From Candidatus Staskawiczbacteria bacterium (GTDB lineage Bacteria; Patescibacteriota; Minisyncoccia; Minisyncoccales; Staskawiczbacteraceae): DNA of 10,895 nucleotides. Position 1 is the first letter of the stretch; the number at the start of each line of letters is the position of its first letter. Of this stretch, positions 1 to 6,146 are shown in pieces. Made by a program: the position numbers and the translations under genes. The notes below the pieces were generated by a model. It searched no databases, was not told where the DNA came from, and saw only the letters and a program-made list of their open reading frames with translations. The DNA is taken from NCBI GenBank assembly GCA_026395195.1, contig JAPLZD010000048.1, forward strand, positions 1-10,895, read 5' to 3'.

Positions 1-566
1 TCAATCCTCTTTTTAATTGTTTCCGGGTCATCTAATCCTTTTCTTTTAACAAGCTGTGAGCCGTCCAGCGGACACAGGGTCAGCTTTTCTGTTTCCGGAG
101 AAAATAAAATTGAGTGTCTGATTAATTCGCAAATTCTTCTGTGCGAATTTCTGAAAACGGTTGTTTGGGCAGAAATTTCCAGCATTATAAATCTTATATT
201 TTCTAGGCCGTAAAGCTCTATAAAAAGTGGGATTTCTCTTTCCGCCTCATAAACAGTCCTTGGAGAACCGGAAAAAATAATCGATTTTCCCTCCTCGGCC
301 AATTCTTTTATTTTTTCCACCATCCAATAAACAACCAGTGGCGGGCTGTTTAGAAGGCCGGACTCCCACTTTTGCCTTTCATCTTCAATTTTGTAGGTTT
401 GTCCGTCAATTTCATATGTTTTTCCGGGCTCATCATTTTTTATATGAAATTCAATAATCTTGCTTGACTCAAAATGGTAGTAGCCTGTTTTATCAGCTAG
501 AATTTCAGCCTGAGTGCCTTTTCCGGCGCCAGGCTGGCCAAATAACATAATGACTTGTTTTGCCAT
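1..566 (-). CDS. adk: Adenylate kinase-like nucleoside monophosphate kinase, N-terminal 188 codons (3' end outside window)
   Basis: Adenylate kinases catalyse ATP + AMP = 2 ADP in the cytoplasm. The visible N-terminal 188 residues start with ATG and carry a Walker A loop GQPGAGKGTQ at residues 10-19. IIFSGSPRT at 96-104 matches the family's DGFPRT element. A LID-like region (about 144-178, with HRRIC and LCPLDG) is followed by LDDPETIKKRI, matching the usual R..D..ETI..R signature. The AMP-binding STGDMLR element is replaced by HFESSKIIE at 31-39, so the conserved arginine there is missing. The LID retains only scattered cysteines, not a clear four-cysteine zinc site. The gene starts 6 bases after the secY stop, the classic spc-operon linkage that supports the adk name. 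No good Shine-Dalgarno is seen, so coupling to secY is likely. Family membership is firm; strict AMP specificity is less certain. Confidence 0.85.
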   Translation of the reverse strand, partial: MAKQVIMLFGQPGAGKGTQAEILADKTGYYHFESSKIIEFHIKNDEPGKTYEIDGQTYKIEDERQKWESGLLNSPPLVVYWMVEKIKELAEEGKSIIFSGSPRTVYEAEREIPLFIELYGLENIRFIMLEISAQTTVFRNSHRRICELIRHSILFSPETEKLTLCPLDGSQLVKRKGLDDPETIKKRI

Positions 567-572
567 GTAAAT

Positions 573-1850
573 TTAAAATGTCTCATACTCCCTCATTTGG
601 AGCTGAGAATTAATTTGCCTTACTGTGTCTAAAACTACGGAAACTACGATAAGCAAAGAGGTTCCCCCAACCAAAAATGTAAATCCGGTAACGCCGGTCA
701 TTCCTGCCACAATTGACGGCAAAATTGCTATTAAGCCCAAAAATATTGCGCCGGTGAATAAAACTCTGTTCAAAATATGCTTTATAAAGTCAGCCGTCGA
801 TTTTCCCGGCCTTACTCCCGGGATAAATCCTCCCATTTTTTGCAGATTTTCGGAAATAGTTTTTGGATCAAAAGTAACTGCGGTGTAAAAATAAGTAAAA
901 ATAATTACAAGCAAAAAGTAAAATACTCCGTGTATCCACACATTGTTAAAAAATGCCCCCACGGACGAAGCAACGCTTCCAACCATTCCGGAATAGGTGC
1001 CAAAATAACTGGCTATCATGCCGGGAAACAAAAGTATAGACAAAGCAAAAATGATAGGGATAACTCCGGCCGGATTAACGCTAAGAGGAAGATAGGTTGA
1101 GACTCCGCCGTACATTTTCATTCCTCTGACTCTTTTTGCATAAGAAACTGGAATATTTCTGCGAGCTTCGGTTATTAAGACAACTCCGGCAATTATTACA
1201 ATTGAAAGCGCCGCAAAGGCTATATACGAAGGAATTTGAGTGGCGCTGAATGCAATGAATGTTTGAAAAATACTTATTGGAACTCTAGCAACGATACCGG
1301 CAAAAATTAAAAGAGAAATTCCGTTTCCCATGCCCTGCTCTGAAATAATTTCACCAATCCACATCAAAAACATGGCTCCGGCTGTGATTGTGGCAATGGC
1401 CGAAAGCATGACCGGCAAAGAAAGCCCCGAGATGATTCCCTGTCTGGAAAAAACCGTAAGCATTCCATAGCCCTCGAAAGCAGCCAGGGGAATTGTAAGC
1501 AGCCTTGAATACTGGTTGAATTTTTGCCTGCCGGCCTCGCCTTCCTCTTTGTACATCTTTTCTAAAGCAGGAAAAATCATTGTTAACAACTGTAAAATAA
1601 TGGTGGCGGTAATATAAGGCCCAAGACCCAGCAAAACAACAGAAAAATTGCTCAAAGCGCCTCCGGTAAACAAGTTTAAAAGCCCAAAAACTTGGTTTTG
1701 GTCAAAAAACTTTCTCAAATTTTCAGCTCCAATTCCGGGTATTGGTATGTTAGCTGCCAAACGGAAAACAACGAAAAGAAAAATTACAAAAAGGAATTTA
1801 TTCCTGAGCTCTTTGTTTTTAAAAAGAAATAATATTTTATCGTACCACAT
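573..1850 (-). CDS. secY: Preprotein translocase subunit SecY
   Basis: SecY is the central pore of the Sec translocon in the cytoplasmic membrane. The 425 residues, close to the usual 430-440, contain about ten hydrophobic segments. Family hallmarks appear in order: NIPIPGI (34-40), GPYITATIILQLL (77-89), EEGEAGRQKFNQYSR (102-116), GMGNGISLLIFAGI (173-186), RRNIPVSYAKR (230-240) and LPLSVNPAGVIPIIFA (254-269). FYTAVTFDP (321-329), then ENLQKMGGFIPGVRPGKSTADFI (split across 334-356), form the last large cytosolic loop. FLVGGTSLLIVVSVVLDTVRQI (392-413) is the last membrane segment. The ATG lies 2 bases after the L15 stop, and adk follows after 6 bases. This is the usual end of an spc operon. 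No truncation or frameshift is seen. Confidence 0.98.
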   Translation of the reverse strand: MWYDKILFLFKNKELRNKFLFVIFLFVVFRLAANIPIPGIGAENLRKFFDQNQVFGLLNLFTGGALSNFSVVLLGLGPYITATIILQLLTMIFPALEKMYKEEGEAGRQKFNQYSRLLTIPLAAFEGYGMLTVFSRQGIISGLSLPVMLSAIATITAGAMFLMWIGEIISEQGMGNGISLLIFAGIVARVPISIFQTFIAFSATQIPSYIAFAALSIVIIAGVVLITEARRNIPVSYAKRVRGMKMYGGVSTYLPLSVNPAGVIPIIFALSILLFPGMIASYFGTYSGMVGSVASSVGAFFNNVWIHGVFYFLLVIIFTYFYTAVTFDPKTISENLQKMGGFIPGVRPGKSTADFIKHILNRVLFTGAIFLGLIAILPSIVAGMTGVTGFTFLVGGTSLLIVVSVVLDTVRQINSQLQMREYETF

Positions 1851-1852
1851 AT

Positions 1853-2296
1853 TTATTTTATTGTTCCTCCGGCCTTTTCAATGGCTTCTTTTGCTGTTTT
1901 TGAAACCTTGCAATTTTCTACAATTAATTTTTTTGTAAGCTTTCCCGCCCCCAAAATTTTAATTTTGGGGTACCCTCCGGGTCCTCTTCCTTTCATTCTA
2001 CTAACAATACCCGCTTTAATCAAATTTTCCGGGTTTATTGTTTCGCCGTCTTTTGAAATTTTTTCTAAGGTTTTAAGATTAACAACCGCAGAATAATCAT
2101 CTACAACAAAACTTCTGTATCCTTTAAGTTTCGGATACCTTTTTATCAATTCTCTTATAATTGGCACCATTTTTCTGCCGGCCCTTGATGCTTGTCCTTT
2201 TATTCCTTTACCGGAATATGTTCCCTTTTTGCCCCCCCTGCCAACTCTCTTTTTAGATGCCGATTTATGTTTTGGTTTTAATTCGTGTATCTGCAT
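1853..2296 (-). CDS. rplO: 50S ribosomal protein L15
   Basis: L15 binds 23S rRNA and assembles late into the large subunit. The 147 residues begin MQIHELKPKHKSASKKRVGRG and continue with the glycine- and lysine-rich GGKKGTYSGKGIKGQ (21-35), the extended rRNA-binding tail typical of L15. The globular C-terminal half ends KEAIEKAGGTIK. Residues 105-110 (GPGGYP) lie between KGR and KIKILG, where I recall relatives being about four residues shorter. This stretch is encoded by a 16-nt sequence also present in rpsC, and the next bases form a perfect 10-bp stem. The gene starts 4 bases after rpsE, leaving no room for L30, and ends 2 bases before secY. Confidence 0.97.
   Translation of the reverse strand: MQIHELKPKHKSASKKRVGRGGKKGTYSGKGIKGQASRAGRKMVPIIRELIKRYPKLKGYRSFVVDDYSAVVNLKTLEKISKDGETINPENLIKAGIVSRMKGRGPGGYPKIKILGAGKLTKKLIVENCKVSKTAKEAIEKAGGTIK
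1949..1970. repeat. Perfect 10-bp hairpin inside rplO, touching the 16-nt repeat
   Basis: CCCCAAAATT (1949-1958) and AATTTTGGGG (1961-1970) are perfect complements around a TT loop. They share the GGGG with the 16-nt repeat at 1967-1982. The stretch encodes PKIKILG of L15, which is conserved in part, so coding constraint explains some of it. Confidence 0.7.
1967..1982. repeat. 16-nt repeat copy in rplO (L15)
   Basis: GGGGTACCCTCCGGGT on the plus strand, identical to 6928-6943 and different on both flanks. It contains the palindrome GGGTACCC and in rplO encodes the end of GPGGYP (residues 105-110), entering at the third codon position. Confidence 0.8.
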
Positions 2297-2300
2297 GATA

Positions 2301-2975
2301 TTAGGCTTTAGTTCTAGCTTTTAATTTTTTTAAGGCTTCCATTGTCGCTCTGGCATTATTTAATTTATTTTTTGAACCGGAAAGAATTTTTGATGAAACG
2401 TTTTTAATTCCTGCCAAATCACAGATTGTCCTTACGGCTCCTCCGGCAACCAATCCTCTTCCCTTTTTCTGAGGTTTTAACAAAATTCTTGCCGGCCCAG
2501 CCTTTGCCTCAACTTCGTGGGGAATTGTTCCTTCAACAATAACAACGCTGATTAAATTTTTCTTAGCTCTCCTTGTAGCTTTCTCAATTGCCTGAGAAAC
2601 ATCCTTTCCTTTGTCAATTCCAATCCCAACTTTGCCTTTTTTATCTCCGGCAACAACAACCGCTCTAAAACTCATTCTTTTTCCTCCGCCGGTAACTCTG
2701 GTCACTCTGGCCAAATCCAACATTTTTGTTTCAAATTCATCTTTTACTCTGTCCCTGCCAACTCCGGCCCTGCCAAAACCGGGCCTTCTCTGGCCAAAAC
2801 CACCTTGCCTTTGTCCGCCACGTCCAAAACCCGGCTTGCCGGCAGGCGCTTTAGCTGTGTCCTCTCCTGTAGGAATTGGCACAAAACCATCATTTGGTTT
2901 TACCGGCTTATTTTCTTCCCCGCCTGCAACGCTTTGCGTAGCAATGCGGGCAGGTTTTTTTATTTCTTCTGCCAT
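2301..2975 (-). CDS. rpsE: 30S ribosomal protein S5 with a Gly/Arg/Phe-rich N-terminal extension
   Basis: S5 sits at the mRNA entrance and at the h28/body interface of the 30S subunit and influences decoding accuracy. The product has 224 residues, against roughly 165 in E. coli. The canonical fold begins near residue 80: LARVTRVTGGGKRMSFRAVVVAGD (double-stranded-RNA-binding-like domain), GKVGIGIDKGKDV (114-126), then KKGRGLVAGGAVRTICDLAGI (170-190) and KNVSSKILGS-type C-terminal region. Residues 1-78 are an extension. The first half is acidic and proline-rich; residues 46-74 carry repeated GF, RGG and RRPGFGR units. Two GC-rich hairpin-forming DNA segments lie inside the extension (2923-2954 and 2831-2847). 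The ATG follows rplR by 9 bases and rplO starts 4 bases after the stop. There is no in-frame ATG close to the core, so I keep the long form. Confidence 0.96.
   Translation of the reverse strand: MAEEIKKPARIATQSVAGGEENKPVKPNDGFVPIPTGEDTAKAPAGKPGFGRGGQRQGGFGQRRPGFGRAGVGRDRVKDEFETKMLDLARVTRVTGGGKRMSFRAVVVAGDKKGKVGIGIDKGKDVSQAIEKATRRAKKNLISVVIVEGTIPHEVEAKAGPARILLKPQKKGRGLVAGGAVRTICDLAGIKNVSSKILSGSKNKLNNARATMEALKKLKARTKA
2831..2847. repeat. GC-rich palindromic segment in the S5 extension
   Basis: CCGGCTTGCCGG (2831-2842) is a perfect 5-bp inverted repeat around TT. The overlapping GCTTGCCGGCAGGC (2834-2847) is palindromic at 12 of 14 positions. It encodes PAGKPG at about residues 44-49, just before the GF/RGG-rich stretch. 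Confidence 0.5.
2923..2954. repeat. 32-bp hairpin-forming segment in the S5 N-terminal extension
   Basis: Read on the minus strand, CCTGC pairs with GCAGG at the ends, CGC with GCG inside, and TTGC with GCAA around a TAC loop. Only a small internal loop and one A-A mismatch interrupt the 12 pairs. It encodes PARIATQSVAG (residues 8-18) and is much richer in GC than its surroundings. Confidence 0.65.
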
Positions 2976-2984
2976 ATAATTTTA

Positions 2985-3335
2985 TTAAAATTTAAGTCCC
3001 TCTTCCCTGGCTCCTTCGGCCAATGCTTTAATTCTGCCGTGGAAAAGAATTCCTCCTCTGTCAAAAATAACTGTTTTAATTTTGTTTTCTAGTGCTTTTT
3101 TCGCAATAAATTTTCCAACTTCCTTTGCAACCTCTGATTTTTTCTTGCCTTTTTTTGTTTTGATATCTTTGTCTGAAGCAAAAATTAAAACCTTGGCCTT
3201 ATCGTCGTCAACCAATTGCGCATAAATGTGCTGATTCGATCTTGAAACGCAAAAGCGCGGGCGAATTGCTGTCCCGTGCAAATTCCTTCTTATTTTTTTA
3301 TGCCTTCTTATTCTTTTTTCCTTTTTAATGCTCAT
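2985..3335 (-). CDS. rplR: 50S ribosomal protein L18
   Basis: L18 binds 5S rRNA, with L5, in the central protuberance of the large subunit. The 116 residues match the family length. A basic N-terminal stretch (KKEKRIRRHKKIRRNLHGT, 4-22) is followed by RPRFCVSRSNQHIYAQLVDDD (25-45), the beta-sheet core with the family's R-x-S-N-x-H-I-Y-A-Q signature. The C-terminus has TVIFDRGGILFHGRIKALA (88-106) and ends EGAREEGLKF, as expected for bacterial L18. The lysine-rich loop 57-66 (DIKTKKGKKK) is somewhat more basic than usual. The ATG lies 6 bases after the rplF stop. No strong ribosome-binding site is visible. Confidence 0.97.
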   Translation of the reverse strand: MSIKKEKRIRRHKKIRRNLHGTAIRPRFCVSRSNQHIYAQLVDDDKAKVLIFASDKDIKTKKGKKKSEVAKEVGKFIAKKALENKIKTVIFDRGGILFHGRIKALAEGAREEGLKF

Positions 3336-3341
3336 AGTGAT

Positions 3342-3887
3342 TTATTTGCTTGCTACTACTTTTTTACCTTCTTTTCTTCTGATTTTTTCTCCCTGATATT
3401 TAATTCCTTTGCCCTTGTACGGTTCTGCCTTTTTTTGTTTTCTTATTAAAGCTGAAACTTCTCCAACTGCTTCTTTGCTGGCTCCCGAAACCGTAATAAC
3501 GTTTTTTTCCACTAGAAAAGTAATTCCTTCGGGTTTTTTAATTTTTACAGGATTTGTAAATCCCAAATTTAAAGTTATACCCTCTCCATCAACTGCGGCC
3601 TTAAAACCAACTCCCTCAATTTCCAGTTTTTTTTCAAATCCTTTGCTGACGCCTTCAACCATGTTGGCCACCAGTGCCCTGTACAAACCCCACAATCCTC
3701 TGCCCTTTTTAGAAAGTTCGGCTTTTGGCGCAACAAAAATTTTCCCGTCTTTAATTTCAATTTTAATTTCAGGATGTATAAATTGTTTTAATTCTCCTTT
3801 CGGACCCTTAACCGCAATTTCTTTGTCATTAATTTCTACAGTTACGCCCTGGGGAACTTCAATTAATTTTTTTCCAATTCTTGACAT
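3342..3887 (-). CDS. rplF: 50S ribosomal protein L6
   Basis: L6 sits near the factor-binding region of the large subunit and contacts the sarcin-ricin loop area. From the chosen ATG the protein has 181 residues and starts MSRIGKKLIEVPQGV, the usual L6 N-terminus. It has two alpha/beta L6 domains, with VKGPKGEL (27-34) in the first and the EGVGFKA motif (91-97) opening the second. The C-terminal signature EPYKGKGIKY...GEKIRRKEGKK (155-176) is intact. The frame stays open upstream to a TTG at 3905 that would overlap the rpsH stop. I prefer the ATG at 3887 because it gives the family's start and an 11-base spacer. Confidence 0.96.
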   Translation of the reverse strand: MSRIGKKLIEVPQGVTVEINDKEIAVKGPKGELKQFIHPEIKIEIKDGKIFVAPKAELSKKGRGLWGLYRALVANMVEGVSKGFEKKLEIEGVGFKAAVDGEGITLNLGFTNPVKIKKPEGITFLVEKNVITVSGASKEAVGEVSALIRKQKKAEPYKGKGIKYQGEKIRRKEGKKVVASK

Positions 3888-3898
3888 AATTTTTGGAT

Positions 3899-4288
3899 TT
3901 ACCAAACTTGGCAGATTATTTCTCCGCCTAATTTTAATTTTTTTGCTTCTTTATTGGTCATTAAGCCTTTCGGTGTTGAAACTATCGATATTCCGTATCC
4001 TCCATGAACTTTCCTGATTTCCGAAACTCCTTCGTAAATTCTTTGACCGGGCTTTGAAACTCTTTTCAATCCTGCAATCGCCGGAATATCGTTATCATAT
4101 TTTAAATTAATTTTTATAACTTTGGCTTTTCCCTTAACTGTTTTTTTAACTTCTCCGACAAATCCTTCTTCAGTTAAAATATTTGCAATTTCAAGCTTAA
4201 TTTTTGAAGAGGGAACCAAAACCTCTGTTTTTCCAACAGCTTGCGCGTTCCTTAAATGATTTAACATGTCTGTAATTGGGTCTGTCAT
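3899..4288 (-). CDS. rpsH: 30S ribosomal protein S8
   Basis: S8 binds the central domain of 16S rRNA (helix 21) and is a primary assembly protein. In E. coli it is also the translational repressor of the spc operon. The 129 residues open with MTDPITDMLNHLRNAQ, the standard start, and continue with VPSSKIKLEIANILTEEGF (25-43). They end STPKGLMTNKEAKKLKLGGE (104-123) followed by IICQVW, the RNA-binding C-terminal domain with its STPKG motif. A lysine-rich turn at 48-60 carries the more divergent sequence. The gene starts 10 bases after the S14 stop. Whether S8 represses this operon cannot be judged, because no S8 target-like structure was recognised in the rplE region. Confidence 0.98.
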   Translation of the reverse strand: MTDPITDMLNHLRNAQAVGKTEVLVPSSKIKLEIANILTEEGFVGEVKKTVKGKAKVIKINLKYDNDIPAIAGLKRVSKPGQRIYEGVSEIRKVHGGYGISIVSTPKGLMTNKEAKKLKLGGEIICQVW

Positions 4289-4298
4289 AGTTTTTTAT

Positions 4299-4484
4299 TT
4301 ACCAGCTTGATTTTTTAATTCCCGGAATTTCTCCTTTATTGGCTAGTTCCCTGAAGCAAATTCTGCAAAGGCCGAATTTTCTCATATACCCGTGCCTTCT
4401 TCCGCACTTAAAGCAGCGCCTAATCTTTCTGGTCGGAAATTTTGGTTTCATCTTTGCTTTTGCTTCTTGTGATGTTTTTGCCAT
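4299..4484 (-). CDS. rpsZ: 30S ribosomal protein S14, zinc-binding (type Z)
   Basis: S14 completes the 30S head next to S3 and S10. This is the short zinc-binding type of 61 residues rather than the roughly 100-residue zinc-free type. Two CxxC pairs are visible: C24-F-K-C27 and C40-R-I-C43, forming the zinc ribbon. The flanking sequence [20 protein letters not shown] (28-47) is the family signature, and the protein ends [11 protein letters not shown], with the conserved final tryptophan. The N-terminus [16 protein letters not shown] is basic. The gene is called rpsN in many genomes; rpsZ distinguishes the zinc form. It begins one base after the rplE stop and is followed 10 bases later by rpsH. 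Confidence 0.97.
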   Translation of the reverse strand: MAKTSQEAKAKMKPKFPTRKIRRCFKCGRRHGYMRKFGLCRICFRELANKGEIPGIKKSSW

Positions 4485-4485
4485 G

Positions 4486-5040
4486 CTATTTTATCGGGAA
4501 TCCTAATAATTTATATAATTCTAAGCCCTCTTCTTTGCTTTTTGCATTTGTAACAACCGTCACCTCCAAGCCAAAAATCGTTTTTTCTTTTTCTGTAAAA
4601 ATTTCCGGAAAGGAAATATGCTCTTTAAATCCCATTGATAGGTTTCCGTTTTTATCAATATTTTTGGGGTCAATTCCCTTAAAGTCACGGGATCTCGGCA
4701 GAGATAAATAAATAAATCTTTCCAAAAAATCCCACATTCTCTGTTTTCTTAAAGTAACAGCCGCTGCAATGTTCAGCCCTTCTCTCAATTTAAATCCGGC
4801 AATTGATTTCTTTGACTTTACCAAATTTACTTTTTGTCCGGCAATCAATGACAAATCTTGAGTTATAAGATTTTGCAATTTTTCCCGATCTTGACCGGTT
4901 TTTGTAACGGCCTCTTTGCCGAAAGAAGTATTCAAAACAACCTTCCTTATTGAAGGAACTGCCATCGGATTTTTATATCCGAAGCGCTGCATCATGGTTG
5001 GGACAACATCTTTTATATATTTTTCTTTTAACTTTTCCAT
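4486..5040 (-). CDS. rplE: 50S ribosomal protein L5
   Basis: L5 brings 5S rRNA into the large subunit and touches the P-site tRNA through a loop in the central protuberance. The 184 residues are near the usual 179. Recognisable segments are the N-terminal helix [19 protein letters not shown] (4-22) and [13 protein letters not shown] (29-41). [31 protein letters not shown] (58-88, read in two parts) is the 5S-binding sheet. The conserved [10 protein letters not shown] (113-122) and the C-terminal LLGFPIK close the match. It starts one base after the rplX stop and ends one base before rpsZ, so translation is probably coupled. Its stop is TAG, one of the few in the operon. Confidence 0.97.
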   Translation of the reverse strand: MEKLKEKYIKDVVPTMMQRFGYKNPMAVPSIRKVVLNTSFGKEAVTKTGQDREKLQNLITQDLSLIAGQKVNLVKSKKSIAGFKLREGLNIAAAVTLRKQRMWDFLERFIYLSLPRSRDFKGIDPKNIDKNGNLSMGFKEHISFPEIFTEKEKTIFGLEVTVVTNAKSKEEGLELYKLLGFPIK

Positions 5041-5041
5041 G

Positions 5042-5347
5042 TTAAATTATCTGTTTGCATTTTTTACAAATTCTGTTTTTTATATCTTTATCTACTGCAT
5101 ACCCAACTCTTGTCGCCTTTCCGCATTTAGGGCAAATCACTTTTATATTTGAAATATCCAATGGCGCGGGAATTTGCACAATCTGCCCCTTTTCTCCTTC
5201 CTTTTTGGGCCTGACGTGTTTTTTCTTCAAATTAATGCCCTCAACTAAAACTTTCAGCTCTCTTGGAAAAGATTTCATTATTTTTCCTGTCCTGCCCTTG
5301 TCTTTGCCTGCAATCACTAATATATTGTCGCCTTTTTTAACTTTCAT
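5042..5347 (-). CDS. rplX: 50S ribosomal protein L24 with a C-terminal zinc ribbon
   Basis: L24 binds 23S rRNA early and starts large-subunit assembly; it lies near the tunnel exit. The 101 residues open with the KOW motif KKGDNILVIAGKDKGRTGKI (4-23). VEGINLKKKHVRP (35-47) and EKGQIVQIPAPLDISNI (52-68) follow, all family markers. The C-terminal part has two CxxC pairs, C72-P-K-C75 and C94-K-K-C97, consistent with the zinc-ribbon form known in many bacterial L24 proteins. With S14 type Z this makes two zinc-dependent ribosomal proteins in the window. The gene begins 12 bases after the rplN stop, one of the larger spacers, and ends one base before rplE. Confidence 0.97.
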   Translation of the reverse strand: MKVKKGDNILVIAGKDKGRTGKIMKSFPRELKVLVEGINLKKKHVRPKKEGEKGQIVQIPAPLDISNIKVICPKCGKATRVGYAVDKDIKNRICKKCKQII

Positions 5348-5359
5348 GTTTGATAATTT

Positions 5360-5728
5360 TTAAAGTAATTCTGATGCCATCATTGCTATTGTTCCAAAAC
5401 CCTTTTCTTTTAATTCTTTTGCCGTGGGGCCCAGAATTCTGCTTCCTTTTGGCTCTTTTCCGTCTCCAAGAATTACAGCCGCGTTGTCATCGAATCTTAT
5501 ATAAGAACCGTCTGCTCTCTTAAATTCTTTGCGTTGTCTTATAATTACAGCTTTTACTTTATCGTGTTTTTTCACTATCTTTCTCGGTTCTGCTTTTTTT
5601 ACAGCAGCCACAACAATGTCTCCTAGCTGAGCATATCTTTTTCTTGTTCCTCCGGGCACATTAATAACCTGGATAATTTTGGCTCCGGAGTTATCTGCGA
5701 CTTTTAACATTGCTCTTGGCTGTATCAT
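5360..5728 (-). CDS. rplN: 50S ribosomal protein L14
   Basis: L14 binds 23S rRNA at the subunit interface near the factor-binding site and forms intersubunit bridges; ribosome silencing factor docks on it in other bacteria. The 122 residues match the family exactly. Motifs include MIQPRAMLKVADNSGAKII (1-19) and GDIVVAAVKKAEP (37-49). VKAVIIRQRKEFKRADGSYIRF (58-79, in two parts) is followed by DDNAAVILGD (80-89) and ILGPTAKELKEKGFGTI. The internal alanine/valine-rich AAVKKA is normal. It starts one base after the rpsQ stop. No truncation or unusual insertion is seen. Confidence 0.98.
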   Translation of the reverse strand: MIQPRAMLKVADNSGAKIIQVINVPGGTRKRYAQLGDIVVAAVKKAEPRKIVKKHDKVKAVIIRQRKEFKRADGSYIRFDDNAAVILGDGKEPKGSRILGPTAKELKEKGFGTIAMMASELL

Positions 5729-5729
5729 T

Positions 5730-5966
5730 TTAGTTTATTTTACTTATTACTTTCCAGTTTTTATCTTTTGAAATTGGCTTGGTTTCTTCTATCACAACCT
5801 TATCTCCCACGTGATATTCTTGTTTTGGGTCGTCCGCTTTATATTTTTTGTGGATTTTAAATCTTCTTTTATACTTTGGATGCTCTTTTATCCTTTCGAC
5901 CTCAACAACAACTGTCTTTTGCATCTTATCGGAAACCACAATTCCTTGTAACTTTTTACTTGCCAT
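5730..5966 (-). CDS. rpsQ: 30S ribosomal protein S17
   Basis: S17 is a primary 16S rRNA-binding protein of the small-subunit body. The 78 residues show the OB-fold family features: LQGIVVSDKMQKTVVVEVER (6-25) is the classic N-terminal strand pair. HPKYKRRFKIHKKYKADDP (29-47) is the basic RNA-binding loop, and VGDKVVIEETKPISKDKNW (54-72) carries the ETKPISK signature. The ATG lies inside the end of rpmC: the two genes overlap by 11 bases in different frames, the largest overlap in the window. This start gives the family's standard MASKKLQG opening, so the overlap looks real and should couple the two. Confidence 0.97.
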   Translation of the reverse strand: MASKKLQGIVVSDKMQKTVVVEVERIKEHPKYKRRFKIHKKYKADDPKQEYHVGDKVVIEETKPISKDKNWKVISKIN

Positions 5967-6144
5967 GTTCTTTTAAAATAGTTAATATTCTTGCAATTTC
6001 TTTTTTGGAATTGCTGATTTCTTTAACATTTTTCAGCTTGCTTGACGAAAACTTGAACCTAAGGTCGCTCAGTTTTTTTCTCAATTCCTGGACTGATTTT
6101 ACCAATTCCTTTTTATCTTTTTTTCTTAATTCTGATGCTTTCAT
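5956..6144 (-). CDS. rpmC: 50S ribosomal protein L29
   Basis: L29 is a small two-helix hairpin near the tunnel exit beside L23, part of the platform where nascent-chain factors dock. The 62 residues are the usual size. MKASELRKKDKKELVKSVQE (1-20) is the first helix. Next comes RKKLSDLRFKFSSSKLKNVKEI (22-43, in two parts), with the L-x-x-L-R-F-x-x-x-x-x-L-x-N signature. The second helix is SKKEIARILTILKE (46-59). The C-terminus is highly basic except for the last EHGK. It starts 2 bases after the rplP stop and overlaps rpsQ by 11 bases. The family is easy to recognise despite the short length. Confidence 0.94.
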   Translation of the reverse strand: MKASELRKKDKKELVKSVQELRKKLSDLRFKFSSSKLKNVKEISNSKKEIARILTILKEHGK

Positions 6145-6146
6145 GG

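Noticed and set aside
523..539. GCCAG-G-CTGGC palindrome in adk
   Set aside because: It encodes the invariant Walker A glycine/proline region with no sign of insertion, so coincidence of codon choice is sufficient.
2923..2961. Plus-strand hairpin followed by seven T, resembling an antisense terminator
   Set aside because: The T run encodes two lysines of S5, the stem has internal loops, and there is no plus-strand gene for it to terminate. I keep it only as a palindromic segment.
3575..3760. A 61-codon minus-strand frame inside rplF
   Set aside because: It overlaps the conserved L6 core in another frame and shows no family features.
3888..3905. Upstream TTG start for rplF giving six extra residues
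   Set aside because: The ATG at 3887 yields the standard MSRIGKK start and avoids overlap with rpsH.
3409..4017. A 202-codon open frame on the plus strand over rplF and rpsH
   Set aside because: It lies wholly opposite well-conserved ribosomal genes, has no recognisable domain, and its Ser/Leu/Phe-rich content is what the antisense of lysine-rich genes gives.
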